A stretch of DNA of 64,000 nucleotides from Epiperipatus broadwayi (GCA_028023455.1 JAQFVV010006453.1:1096001-1160000), one strand, 5' to 3'; counted from the stretch's first letter, positions 44,833-56,929 are shown. Numbers and translations are program-made. Notes: a model not told the origin generated them from the sequence alone.

Positions 44833-45629
44833 CCAAAGAATAAATATATAATATCCAAAGAATAAATATATAATACATATTTACATATTCCTAGCATAAT
44901 ATTTATTTCAATATTACAGATATTTGCTCCAATTTTTTATTGTAAAATAACTTAATATAAAATTAAAATGGTGACTTTTTTATATATTGCAGGCTTTTTA
45001 CTGTGTATTTTAAAATATTTTTATGCTTTGCATTAAACATTGAAGACTTTATTTATAAAAAAATTTGATCATGATTATCAGATTGGATATGTCTACAGCT
45101 GTTGCTAGATTGATGCAATTACTTGATAGAAGTTTTGAAACTTATGTGGAGAATAAACTTGTTTCTTGATCCAATTTGACTTTTAAATTTTTTTATTTAT
45201 AGTGAATGACAGTAAAAGTTAATTTAAGACAACTCAGCATTATGTATATATATATATATTAAATTCTGTATATTGCTATAATCCTTGAGTAATATACTGA
45301 AAGCATACTTGATTGTTCATAGTTTTTATATATAGTTAGCTTTGTACTTTAATAATAGTGCTATATATATTATCAATAATTATTATTTTTTCTCACATTT
45401 GTTGCAAACTATTAGGTTGTTTCTACTTCATTAATATATTAAATGTATTATTTCTGTCATTACACTTAAAAGCATTGAAATTTTATATTTTAAATAGTTT
45501 TTCTTTTTATAATTCCTATATTTCCATCTTTTACAAATCCCTATGGTGAAAATTTTATAAGAATTTCAATAAAATTTTATTCCATATAAAATTTTGATGG
45601 AATGAAATTTTCTATAATTGAACTTCTAT

Positions 45630-45740
45630 TTAAAATCAATAAAATATCACGTGATTCTATCACATGACTTCACGTACTCTTTTCGGTTTCAGCAGCATTA
45701 TTATGCCACTGAAACGTTCATTTAACATATTCTAATTTTT
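45630..45740 (-). repeat. HH-B2 end fragment
   Basis: AATAAAATATCACGTGATTC and TCACATGACTTCACGTACTC are the reverse complement of the 44130-44180 end. CGGTTTCAGCAGCATTATTATGCCACTGAAACG forms a local hairpin (arms CGGTTTCAG and CTGAAACG; blocks shortened). Confidence 0.5.
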
Positions 45741-45749
45741 TATGTTTTT

Positions 45750-46590
45750 GTTTTTTTAGATTTAAATTGTTTTGTTTTAAAATGGGTAAAAGTTTTTAAG
45801 ATGTCAAAGTATATTTAGATTTAATTTTATGACAAATATTTTTTGCTAATCACAAAAATATCTTCACGGACATATTGGACATATTAGTCCGACAGAATGC
45901 CTGTTCTTGGACTAGCATAGAGAAACTGTCTTGAATGATAAGTTTTTGAAGAACTTAAATTTATCATTCAAATACAAAACAATCTTTTAATAAATCACTT
46001 TACACTGCTTACTTTTATAAATAAAAGTTTTCTTATATACTTATTATTTAATGCGAACTTTTTAAAGCCTTTTCTAATGGATTTTATTGAAAGCAAAGTA
46101 AATCTTTTACTACTTAGTGTTAGATAAAAATTAAGCCTATTAATTATTTAAAAAATATTCGAATAGCATTTTTAATTCACATTTAAAAGCTTCTTCGTCT
46201 CAATGAACAAGTCTTTTAATTTTTTAATAAGTTTCTGTGTAAAGAAGAATTAAAAGGTTCTGTATAGTTTCTTTTAATATTCTTTCATAGCTCACTCTTT
46301 TCTCTTCTGTATATTAAAATCAAACAATTATAATAAATCACTAAGAAAACTTTTCTAATTAGATGTGTTGTATTATTTATAATATATTTGGATTGTTTTT
46401 ACACATCCATCTTTAGACTATAAAGGAAAAAATAATTATTTAGATGCATATTACTTGTTTTAATCTTTGTGTATTGATATAAAAACGAGTGTTGTTTTAT
46501 TTACTATATTTGTAAAATACGGGTAATAGAAATGCTGTGTTTCAACAAATCATTTTAATGCAATACAAGTTAGTTAAGTAATTATTTATT
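45750..46590. other. No feature recognised
   Basis: AT-rich. No reading frame or repeat match. Confidence 0.4.
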
Positions 46591-46606
46591 TACATCAAAA
46601 GTCTTT

Positions 46607-46708
46607 AGAAAGCATTGGTGATCGAGAGGTCAGCGACAGCTGCTTTACAAGCAGTTGTCCCGGGATAGCGGGTTCATTTCCCAGCTGATGCTATGACACA
46701 TGAGAAAA
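46607..46708 (+). mobile_element. tRNA-derived SINE (S1) with short target duplication
   Basis: AGCATTGGTGATCGAGAGGTC (A box region), AGCTGCTTTACAAGCAG (anticodon-like arm that still pairs), B box GGTTCATTTCCC, CTATGACACATGAG and an A tail. AAAAGTCTTT flanks it (46597-46606 and 46709-46718). The anticodon stem retains CTGCTTTACAAGCAG, which makes tRNA ancestry clear. Confidence 0.85.
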
Positions 46709-46729
46709 AAAAGTCTTTCATTCATAAAT

Positions 46730-48235
46730 GTTTTATATTCAGTAACTTCCATTAACTACTATTTCTAATGTTGTAAGTCTAGTTTTAAAACGATGAATAT
46801 CATTGCTTGGTTAAGCTCGTATTAAAATAATCAGCAATTAGTTCTATTTGGATAATTAGCTTATGGTTGATGGGGATTTCTGGGTTATTCATGACCAGAT
46901 GTATGACAAGATATCAACTTTTTAAGAGCTTATTGAAAGGTTAAGTAAAGAAATGGCCATTACTATGTTATTGTTATTTTCATTTTATTGTTACCTCTCA
47001 CCTATGCCACAGTAAAAGATAAAGCAAATACTTTATTCATAATTTAATTTTGTTTGATTTTTTTTGTGTTACAAATTTATTTTACAACTACATCATATTT
47101 TCACTTTGTGTTGTGACACAACATATGATTTTATTAACACACTTGTACCTTACCCTGCAAATATTTAAATGCTTTATGATCATTTGTTTAAGATTTGGAG
47201 CCCATATCTCTACACATATAAGTATTCAAAACAAATTAAAAGCCCACACATATATAGATATCTAACTCATGAGTATAGTCTAGATTCAGTCAAAGATACC
47301 CTTCATTTCTGGAATATATAGTGAACAAATGATCTTGAGTCTTAGTTAGGTTCATTTGATTATATGTTAGTACAAAGACTAGCATGATCTCAGGCCATTT
47401 ATAACTATGAATTTAGCATGGGAATTAAACAGATTTAAAAGAATTTGCTAACCAATTCCATGCAGTTATCATCTGGCACTACAATTTGCAGGATATATTG
47501 AACAAGATGTACCTTGCTCATCTTCTTATGTATACAATTCCATTAATAAAAATTATCAGTTCTTTATAATCAAATATATATATTGGATTACTTGTGTTGG
47601 CATGATAACTAATTTTCCGAAGTTCAACTTGTGTTTATGATGGATCCATTAACTGCAGTGCAAAATCCGGTTGAGATTTCAGTTTTTGTTGATTGTTTGT
47701 GACAGTTATTAATTGTACCCTTTGCCATCTAATAATAGGATTGATCAATAGATTTGTTTTTAAATTAATCTTATATTTTACAATAGAACGAAGATCTTTC
47801 ATTAGCTTAATTATAACAATTTTATAGTAATAATATAACTGTCATAGTCATAATAAATAATACATCATTTTACATATTGTCATTCCAATTTTCAAATTAT
47901 TTTATAATATATTTTGTTATCTATGAAAAATAGCTTTGAAAAAATTGAACATGAAAAATTAAAAAGGACACATTTATTCTCCTTATAGGCTTAGAAAAAA
48001 AGTCAAAATATCTTAGAAAATAAACAAAGCAAATTTTCTATTTACTCAAGCCTGACTTTTCTATTGAAAAATACAATCTAACCGGACATCATTTATAAAA
48101 AGATTCAACTTACTGAATATAAATTAAAATGTTCAATAAAATAAAAGGTTAGAAAAAGGTTGATTAAAAGTAAAGGACATAAACAGATGATAAGAATAAA
48201 CGCTAGTAGTATATAATCTATCAATTATTTAATTG
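46730..48235. other. No feature recognised
   Basis: AT-rich. The frame at 47050-47265 lacks motifs. No palindrome or tRNA box. Confidence 0.4.
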
Positions 48236-48239
48236 TTAA

Positions 48240-51000
48240 AATAAAGGATCCTCTTTTGCCATATATACCAAACTTGAGTAATCATGATTATCAGATCATA
48301 GCAGATTTAAACCTCATTCCCAGACTGGTGTCTGAATTTTGTGGTTGCCAATAAGGCTTAGAATTTAAAACCAAAAATAGTGCAATAATGAATCTATTGG
48401 CCATCTTAACTATTTATCATTCAGGCTAATATCCTGAAATTCAAGCCAATTTTATTGAATAATTAATAATAACAAATCATCATATTTTTTAGCATGCAGA
48501 TGTGATATCATAAGGACAGTTTTTTTGCCACTAACACTTAAATTTAACTCAATTTTACTATTTAAACTAAAAGTTTAAATTACAAAATATTACTTCTGAT
48601 AAAAACAAAAAGCAAAAATTAATTTGGAAGTGGGGATTTAAATACACTACTTGGTAATCACTAATTATTCAAGCTTGTTATACTTGAAAAATAAGAAGAG
48701 GCTGTTCTTCTTTTATCGCATAATGTACAAGCTAAAAAATCAAGAAATTTCTTACTCAGATTTCTGAGCAGGGAGAGCACTATCCTCAGATAGAAAAGAA
48801 CTGGAATTACTAAAATATATAATTACTGATTTAGGATCAGACCAATATAACTATTCAGGCAGAGTGATTTGCTTTTAAAAACTTAGGATATTTTGAATTT
48901 TAATCTTTTAGTTTGAATAATAAAATGGAGTTAAAAAGTGTTTGCTAGATGCATAATTACATTATTTATAGCTTCGAATTCTAATTTTTTATTGATAAAG
49001 ATGAAGGTAGAATCTGCTCTGAGGATAAATATTTAATGCACTAGCTAATTACTAATTACTCAGGCTTATTATAGGTGGCACTAAAGTAGGAATTGCTCTT
49101 TTCCCCCTATACTTTTCAAATAGCAAATCATTCTGTTGTTTTAATGATTTAATTATTGATTTCCAGTAATCACTAATTACTCAAGCTTACTATAGGTGGC
49201 ACCAAAATAAGGAGTTGCTCTTTTCCTCTATACATTTCTGCAAACTGAAGAATTAAGTGATTTGTTATCATTTAATTATTATAGCTTCAAGGGTTAAGTT
49301 CAAGTTCATTTCTAAAATTTCTGGTGTGACTTTCAAAACAGAAATCATTCAATTATTCTTTTATAGATTTATTTATTGATTTCTAATCAAAATATTTTAG
49401 CCTTAAAATTATATGTTTTTTTTTTGACTAGAGATAATTCATATATAATTTTTGTTTAAAATACAATTATTAATAATTTTGTTTTTAGTTTTTTTTTCTT
49501 ATATGCTTAGTTTATTGTTTCCCTGTTTGGTTTGATGCAGTAATATATTGGTGACCTCTGGATCTTACAATCCATGAATCAAACTCAGAATTGTTCCATG
49601 CTCAAATATTATATAAAACTCTTGAGAGTAAAACAATTTTATTTTTATATGTATATAAATATTTTCACGCTTTTTTTAAAATAGTATTTTGATAATTCAG
49701 TAAGTAAAGCTGATCAACATCTTAGTTTTTACTCATTAATGATTCTCTGCATGAAATAATCCTCTACTTGCTTTTTCCCCCCACATCATTCCAGGAAGAT
49801 TTTTTTAACTTTACCAATGTTTTCAACATTTAATCTATTTCTAGAAAAGGGATGTTAGTTAGAGTTTCTTAAATTTAATTTAGAATTAGGTTGCATATCT
49901 ATAGTCATCTGGTGCAGCAATAAGGTTAGCTCCATCTCAAAGTTTCAATTATATGCCAATAAAATACCACACTATTTTCTCTGCTTAAAGTTTACTTGAT
50001 TTCACTCTATTTCAAAGGCATCTTGTGTAAGCCCATGTAATCAATGGGCATTAGATGTTCATTCAACTATAACCATTTTGGTCGTTGAGAACATTGGATT
50101 TAAATATGGGACTTTAATGTCTTCACTGCTGAACACTATAGACCATCAAATACATTAAGATGAGAGTAGATCTCTAATCTAGTGCCACCTATCATAAACT
50201 TATATAATCATTATTCACAAAATGCATTTAATAAACAATGAATTTTACTAGCACAGTGTCATATTGTCATTTTATTTAAAAGGTAATAATCCCTTTCCAC
50301 TCATGCTGCACTATATAATATTAAGTTAGCAATGCTAAGTGCAAAAATACTTTCTTTCCAGATACAAGATAAAGGCTTTGAGAAAATAAAAAAGACCATC
50401 TTATTTTCAAATCTAAATACAAAAAGTGTCTTGGAATGAGAGTGTGAATATATATTACACTATTTACTTCACAACCATTTTTTTAATAACCTTTTTAACA
50501 CTTATGAAATATAATTTACTTTGTGCCAATATTAGAAATTGTTAAACTATGTAATGATCAATGAATTATACTAGTGCAGTGTTAGATTTTAACTTTATTT
50601 AGACAGTAATAATCCCTCCTCATTTGCACCATACTATATAATATTAAATCAACAATGTTAAATGCAAGGATAATCTCAAATATCATTGCATTTAAGATTG
50701 CTTATTTAATATTATATAGTACTGCACAATAGATTATTATCTTCTAAATAGAAAAGTGCATTTAAATAACTACTCTCAATATTCAAATTCTTATCCTCAG
50801 ATGAGTTTTTCGATTTTGCCTTTATCAATAAGACTTGGGATTTAAAGTTGTAAAGAGCACAATTCTAAATTCAGCTGCTATCTGGGGCTTTAAATATATA
50901 TGGTAATAAGTAATTTGTCAAGCTTACAGTAGGTGGCAGTATGGTGGAAGGCTGCTTTTTACTTTTATTCTGAGAGTTGGTAATTTTTTTCTTGTGTTTA
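48240..51000. repeat. Cluster of decayed HH-B-type foldbacks
   Basis: The end block ATTACTCAAGCTTACTATAG, GTGGCAC and GGAGTTGCTCTTTTC occurs at 48660, 49060, 49165 and 50920, and inverted (GTGCCACCTATCATAAAC) at 50186. A centre-like block with CCAGACTGGTGTCTGAATTT and TGTGGTTGCC is at 48325. The order imitates HH-B (AGGTGGCACTACTGTATGGAG at its arm end), but bases differ widely. I see them as an old subfamily. Individual boundaries cannot be set. Confidence 0.45.
50225..50770. repeat. Direct and inverted repeats around TATAATATTAA blocks
   Basis: 50230-50345 and 50555-50668 are direct copies (ACTAGYRCAGTGT, GGTAATAATCCC-like, ACTATATAATATTAA, AATGCTAAGTGCAA-like). 50670-50765 is an inverted copy (TTGCATTTAAGATTGC, TTAATATTATATAGTA). 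The last two make a palindrome with a ~30 bp centre. Confidence 0.7.
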
Positions 51001-51577
51001 GTTAAAACACTTAACTATTTTTATGTATAAGTTGTAACTACATACATAATTCTTGAAATAAGAAGGATATTAAATATTAATTTCATAGTTTGTGCAACAT
51101 TCTACACATTCCATTTACTATATAAATACATTATACAGTTAATAGAATGAGCAAAAAGTTGTCTATTCTGTGAATTGTGTGATGTGTAAGGTATACATTA
51201 TTTCATATACAATGATTATTATCATAAGTAATACCTTTTACTATTATTATTGATATTATCACAAAAGCTATTTGTGAAGCTTTACTTTAATTTTAAGAAA
51301 CAACAATATTAAATAAAATGATTTTTTTTTTAAAAATAAAGCTAATTACTTTAATTTTTTCTGCAGAACATTAAGCATTTATACTTAGATATTGAAATGC
51401 AACATAAACTCCAATATACCATTTATACTCTTAACAAGTTAAATGGCAGATTATTTCACCATGATGGTATAACTACTGCTATATATAACCCACTGTTATT
51501 TTATGTAATTTATTAAATGAAAATAAGATTTGAATTCTCTGTCAATACAATGTAAGAGCTTAAGAAAAACTTCAAGT

Positions 51578-51950
51578 AAGGATGTTCCATAAAATTCTAA
51601 AAATACAGTGGCAATATCCTAAAACCACTAGGTATATTTATTCTCAAGATTACAGGATTTATTGCAAGATCTGATACTAAGGATCTATTATTATAAAAGC
51701 ATTTATTTTTATTGAATATACATTTCAAATGAATGACTGATAATAAACTTCCAAAGAAGTAAATGTAATTTGTCATATGGTAAAGAGACTTGGACATTCT
51801 ATGATTGTAAGATAAGAGCATAATAAAAAATTTATTTAAGGATGTTCCATAAAATACTTAAAAATACAATGGCAAGTTTCTCTGATCCATCATTGTTTTC
51901 AGGATGTGGTACTATAGGGTCTATTACTATAAAATCATAACTTTGTTGGA
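51578..51950 (+). repeat. Two direct copies ~260 bp apart
   Basis: AAGGATGTTCCATAAAAT, AAAAATACARTGGCAA and TCTATTA(T/C)TATAAAA recur at the same spacing from about 51579 and 51838. The frame at 51597-51821 (-) lies in this repeat and is not a gene. Confidence 0.75.
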
Positions 51951-52040
51951 TTAGACAAGTGAAGTAAATTAACAATTAAACACTTCTTTTAAAAAAGTAT
52001 TGTGTGATGAATTTGAGTATTGTTTCATAGAAGAAAATAT

Positions 52041-52510
52041 TAAACAGGCAAAACTCTCCATACAGTAGTACTACCCTGTGTCAACCAGAGTAATCAATGG
52101 ATACTAGAAAGATTGTGCATAAAATCCCCATCTAGTGCCTAATCCAATATCCCCAGACTAGTTTCTGGCTTGTGGCCTTCATCACCTAGATCTTAGGATC
52201 TAATGCAACCCTCCAGCAGCCACCTTTTATCTCTACTTAACTACAAAACTATGAGAATGAAATTGAAAACACAATAATATTTTCAATCTAAGCTCAATAG
52301 CTATATAGTCATATGTGTCTGAACTCAGTTCAGCACCCATACATTTTGGTGTCTTTGGCTCTTTAATAACCATAATTATCACTACCCTATTAGGCAGGAT
52401 TGGTGTTAAACCACTAAACATCACATGATCACATGATTACTCTGGTTGGCACAGGGTGGCACTACTGTATGGAGAGTAGCTTGTATAAGAGATGGTGATA
52501 ATGTGATGTT
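52041..52510 (+). mobile_element. HH-B retroposon with exact 13 bp target duplication
   Basis: It starts TAAACAGGCAAAACTCTCC and ends GGTGATAATGTGATGTT. TAGAAGAAAATAT is exact at 52028-52040 and 52511-52523. The 5' arm is standard. The 3' half holds a stretch (52330-52430) not seen elsewhere, ending TTAAACCACTAAACATCACA and then the 3' arm. The minus-strand ribozyme block (52150-52190) has lost C3 by a deletion that removed stem I's 5' strand. Confidence 0.9.
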
Positions 52511-52529
52511 TAGAAGAAAATATATGTTG

Positions 52530-53415
52530 CTTTCTTAAAGATTATCTCAAAACCCTTTAAAAAAATTGATGGTTTAATGAGGAGCTTCAAGGTATAAAGT
52601 CTTTCAGCAAAACAAATACTCCAAAGTGATGATGATAAGAAAGTGGCAACTAATATTAGTCTATTATTCAAATATATTGATGTTGAATTAATTTACTACA
52701 CTGATATATTTTTGAAAGATATCAGAAAAATATAAATACATCATAGAAATGGGTTTACATTCTTCCAATGTTTTTGGAATAGAGAACTCCATAATAAAAC
52801 TAATGATAAATTTAATATTATTATTATTTTGTGTTTATGTTTTAAAAATTATTCGAAGTTCAGATATATTTTAAAGACTTGTGAAAATAAAAAAGCTAGG
52901 TATTATCTAGATCTCATTATTTTTTAAATCTTTGAAAATAACTTTTTCTTTCTTAGAAAAATCAATCATATTTTAGAAGATTTGCTACCTATATTTTATT
53001 CTCTAAGTGAAGTTAAAATATTTTATTTTCACTTAACATTTTAACATCTTTGTTTGACTTCATGCTTCATCTACTTGCATCTTTGAATCTCAGGTTGTCA
53101 ACAGTAAAGCTTTTATTTTATATCAGAACATAAAAATATTTGTTCTTCTAAGATTCAAACTTTGAACTTTTAATTTTTTCATGATATTGGTTTCAATTTT
53201 TTTTTTTTTTTACAGAAATTAAAACCAGATTATATATATTTATATAAATAATGTTTAATGTATATTTCTAAATTTGCTGTTTAATATTTCTGCGCTTCAA
53301 ATTAATGAATGAAAACATTAGAAAAAGCTAATAATCTCCTGCGTTGAACTATTTTGGCAATTGATCCAGATTATCAAACTCTTTTAAGTTATCTATATCA
53401 TTATTTAAAAATAGC
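52530..53415. other. No feature recognised
   Basis: AT-rich sequence without readable homology. Confidence 0.4.
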
Positions 53416-53419
53416 TATT

Positions 53420-53780
53420 AAAAACTTTTGTGCAAGATCAAGGCTGTCAGGAAGAGGGATCATATGATCTCGCCGAAAGAATTTATAATGATACCTGGAA
53501 GCTTGTGGTATTGCCAGAATAGTTTTGCTTCAGCGCTGGGGTCTTCCTTCACGGTCTGTCCGAAAGTTACTCTACATAAACACTAAGATGGCTCTAGTCA
53601 TGGTTAGGGGTGCCGGTGTCAGGAAATTGAGAGCCAAAAGATTAGACCTCCCATAATGGTGGGCAGGCTGGAGAATATGTATTGTTTCCCTGTTCATGTT
53701 TTGTCAAGTAAAGATGCCGAACTCTCAATTTTAGAAAAAGGACAAGACTGTTAAAAAAAGTGCGTGTTATTCAAACTGTC
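53420..53780. other. Less AT-rich island with CpGs, unassigned
   Basis: Noticeably richer in G+C and CpG than its surroundings (for example GATCTCGCCG, CTTCAGCGCTGGGG, GGGTGCCGGTGTC). It has no internal repeat and no copy elsewhere in the window. A 22-codon frame at 53588-53656 encodes MALVMVRGAGVRKLRAKR-, then LDLP. This could be a fragment of a host exon or promoter, a structural RNA remnant, or an older transposon. I cannot decide. Confidence 0.35.
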
Positions 53781-53984
53781 CGAACGCTCATCATGACTCA
53801 TAACAATTTATTTATTTTTCACTTTATATTTGCTCGTATATATAGGCAATAAAGTTAGTTTCGAAAATAAATGAAAAAGAACATTGAAGTATATTTATCC
53901 AAAAGACTATGCAAGAGTTGAAATCTTCAAGATAAAGTTGATATAAAATGCAGTAGAGAAATAATGAATGATGTCGAAGACGTG

Positions 53985-54060
53985 AGAAGATGTGATGATC
54001 TGGACCAATTGACGAAGTTTCAGCAGAAATGCATCTTGGGGATTATTTGTTTTTGCCTGT
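53985..54060 (+). ncRNA. Degenerate hammerhead-like motif (HH-A)
   Basis: GATGATCTGGACCAA, TTGACGA, AGTTTCAGCA, GAAA, TGCATC, TTGGGGATTATT. Stem I, GAAA and the cleavage context are perfect. C3 is T and stem II is shortened. Confidence 0.6.
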
Positions 54061-54244
54061 TGCCTTTATTTGTTTGAACAATAATGAAATATAGCAATAT
54101 ATTTACACGTGCACAGATATATATACAAATAAAATTCCGTTAATTAAAAAATTGTCGTAATAACAATAAAATTAATAAATATAACTGTTAATTACCGTTA
54201 CATTTATTATTTTTATTGTTATATACATAATATTTAAATACATG

Positions 54245-54612
54245 TATTTTGTTTATACAAAACTTAATGTAATTATAAAGAACTTGAAATCAGACTTTCA
54301 AGCTACCTACAGCTATCCAATCCATCTTATACGATACAAATGACCATATACACGTGAAAAAAAATAAATGATCTCCAATATGTATATTTTAGGCTGAACC
54401 AGCACTTATCAGTTGGTACAGATCACAATCTCTTACACATATATACAATCAGTGTCCGTTTATATTAATCTTCAAACATTTAATAGACAAGCTTCAATCT
54501 TCACTACTCTCCAACTCTTCAGCCAGCCATATCAATGAAAATATAAGGATGAAATGCTCAAAGCTCTTGTTGATGCCATTATTATTATCATACTCTTGTT
54601 GACCTTATGTCA
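54245..54612 (-). repeat. HH-A repeat, long form, with degenerate ribozyme
   Basis: Minus-strand copy with GAGTTCAAG-like tail at 54280, ribozyme block at 54367-54428 and the 5' part with ATGCCATTATTATTATC. The block reads CTGATAA, GTGCTGGTTCAGCCT, AAAA, TATACATA, TTGGAGATCATT; G8 and G12 are lost. Confidence 0.75.
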
Positions 54613-54780
54613 GTCTGAGAATATGTATATCGGAGACCTTTTATCTTTTTCACATGTATGTAGACATTTGTATCAGTTGTATAAGATGAATTGGATAGCT
54701 GTAGGAAGCTTAACAGTTTGAGTTCAAGTCTTTTATAATTACATTAAGTTTAGTATAAACAATATAAATTTATTTAAATA
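54613..54780 (+). repeat. HH-A 3' half, plus orientation
   Basis: It begins inside the ribozyme (AATATGTATATCGGAGACC), then CACATGTATGTAGACATTTG, the tRNA-like GATGAATTGGATAGCTGTAGG, GAGTTCAAGTC, and ATTACATTAAGTTTAGTATA. It sits back to back with the preceding minus copy. Confidence 0.75.
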
Positions 54781-54837
54781 TTACATATTCAGCCGGTATT
54801 CTGTCAACCCCTCTTCTGTATAATTAAGTGTGCATAT

Positions 54838-55215
54838 TAAGGTCTTTGGTGTGAGTTGTCAGATTGATTAAAAGTCAACATGGATGTGACAATAATATTG
54901 GCATCGACAAAGGCTTTGAGCATTCCATCCTCATATTTTCATTGATATGGATGGTGAAGGGTTGGAGTGTGGTGAAGATTGAAGCTTGTCCATTAAAGTT
55001 TGAAGATTTGCTATCTTAATATAAACTGGGCACTGATTGTATATACGTGTGAGAAATGGTGATCTAGACCAACTGATGAGTGTTGGTTCAGCACAAAATA
55101 TGTATACTGGAGATCATTTATTCTTTTCACATGTATGTGGACATTTGTATCAGTGGAATAAGATGGATTGGATCATTGTAGAAATCTTGAAAGTCCAAGT
55201 TCAAATCCTTATAAT
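54838..55215 (+). repeat. HH-A repeat, long form, plus orientation
   Basis: GGTCTTTGGTGTGAGTTGTC, GTCAACATGGATGTGACAAT, AATATTGGCATCGAC, GGATGGTGAAGGGTTGG, ribozyme block, CACATGTATGTGGACATTTG, GAAAGTCCAAGTTCAAATCC, then (TA)n at 55217-55237. The 5' 100 bp match the long form at 40620-40735 (inverted), so the unit start is near here. Confidence 0.8.
55052..55123 (+). ncRNA. Hammerhead-like motif (HH-A), G12 lost
   Basis: GTGATCTAGACCAA, CTGATGA, GTGTTGGTTCAGCAC, AAAA, TATGTATA, CTGGAGATCATT. The first core half is intact, but the conserved G12 is A and the first stem I pair is broken. It should be inactive. Confidence 0.6.
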
Positions 55216-55731
55216 ATATATATATATATATATATAATGTGTCTGTTAATTAAAAACACATTTTATTATATATATGATAAATATATAAATTCAACATTCC
55301 TTTTCTTTTTAAAACTTGTTTTATTCCAAACTATAATTTTCTTTCTCTTCCATACAACGTTTCAACTACATTCTGTAGTCATTATCAAGTTTCCTTAAAA
55401 AAATAATAATAAAATAAATAAAAATAAAAAACAAAAATAATAACACAAATAAATAAAATATTAATACATTCCAAATATATAATATTCAAATAAAACCATA
55501 ATATTATTATAATCTACAAATACAATTATTTACCTCCTTCCCTATCTTTAATTATTTCTTTTAAAATACCTTTATAATTTAATACTCTTAATATAAATTT
55601 ATTATCTATTCTCTAAATCTTTACCCATTAACATTCTTTTTATACCCCTCCCCCATTTTTTATTTTTATATATTATTCCTATATTATCTTATTTTTTATT
55701 TTTATTTATTAACATTCTATTTAATACTGGT

Positions 55732-56300
55732 TTATACTGATCTATATATAGTAAATATGGGTTTGTTTGTTTTTGGGTTGGGGTTTATTTTTTTTTTTTG
55801 GTGGGTTGGTTTGGGGGGGGGGTTTGGGGGGGGGGGGTGTTGTTTGTAATATACTTCCTCTTTTTTTATTCTCTCTTTAAAATTTTTAATGCATTCCAAT
55901 GGCCTTATATCAAAATTTTCATGCTTAAATTCCTTTTTATGAATATATATAGCAGATTTTTTATCATATAAATGCTGCCTTAATCTAGTTTTTAATTTAT
56001 TCTTACTTGTTCCTATATAAGTCATATTTACATTACTTTTATCACAATCCATACCTTTAATTATATATACTGAATTTATACATTCTAAAATATCAATTTT
56101 ATCATAATCATTTATTAACTCACCCAAACATTGTTTCCTTTTATAAACAGGTCAAATTAATGTATTATATATCCTATTAAAATACCTAAAAAATTTCTTA
56201 ATTTTAAAAAATAAATATCTTGATACCCTAAATCCTATATAAATTATTTTATTTTCTCCATTTTTATTCAATTTAATCTTTCTTTTTATATTTTCAATAT
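55732..56300 (-). pseudogene. PLE C-terminus: RT thumb remnant and GIY-YIG endonuclease
   Basis: From 56300 the minus strand reads KIIYIGFRVSRYLFFKIKKF (thumb), then a stop, then MGELINDYDKIDILECIN, SVYIIKGMDCDKSN, MTYIGTSKNKLKTRLRQHLYD, HENFDIRPLECIKNF and ERIKKEEVYYKQ. VYI and YIG are the two halves of the GIY-YIG motif, and R in KTRLRQH is the expected catalytic arginine. The cysteine/histidine pattern fits PLE endonucleases. The end is an unusual proline-rich tail coded by the C-rich strand of a G/T tract. At least one stop upstream shows inactivity. Confidence 0.85.
55755..55845 (+). repeat. G/T-rich tract with long G runs
   Basis: GGGTTGGGG, GGTGGGTTGG, then runs of about 10 and 12 G's separated by TTT. 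The plus strand could form a G-quadruplex. It overlaps the C-terminal codons of the PLE endonuclease. Confidence 0.85.
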
Positions 56301-56929
56301 TATAATAAAAAGAATGTTAATGGGTAAAGATTTAGAGAATAGATAATAAATTTATATAAGAAGAGTATTAAATTATAAAAGTATTTTAAAAGAAATAATT
56401 AAAGATAGGGAAAGAGGTAAATAATTGTATTTGTAGATTATAATAATATTATGGTTTTATTTGAATATTATATATTTGGAATGTATTAATATTTTATTTA
56501 TTTGTGTTATTATTTTTGTTTTTTATTTTTATTTATTTTATTATTATTTTTTTAAGGAAACTTGATAATGACTACAGAATGTAGTTGAAACGTTGTATGG
56601 AAGAGAAAGAAAATTATAGTTTGGAATAAAACAAGTTTTAAAAAGAAAAGGAATGTTGAATTTATATATTTATTATCATGGAGCTATAATTTAAAAAGAA
56701 AAAGAAGTGAAAAGTTGTGTATATAAATTATATATATATGATAAAAGAGAGGAAGATTAAGCAAGACACTGGATGATTGAAGTTTATAATGATATAGTGT
56801 TTTGTATGAATGAATTTAAAGTACATATTTGGTCTAATATTAATATAGAAATCTCAAATAATAATAATAGTGATATACTTATCTCAAGATGGTAAAGGAT
56901 TATCCAGTGTGAGTTGTATACTTAACTTT

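Larger units (their letters stand above)
55262..56690 (-). mobile_element. Penelope-like element with near-identical inverted terminal copies
   Basis: 55262-55642 and 56306-56690 are inverted copies at about 98% identity by eye over ~380 bp. They share GGAATGTTGAATTTATATAT, ACTTGATAATGACTACAGAA, TGTAGTTGAAACGTTGTATG and GTAAAGATTTAGAGAATAG. They enclose a minus-strand GIY-YIG domain. This matches the inverted pLTR arrangement known for some PLEs. All RT sequence upstream of the thumb is missing. The high identity makes it the youngest inverted structure here. Confidence 0.88.
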
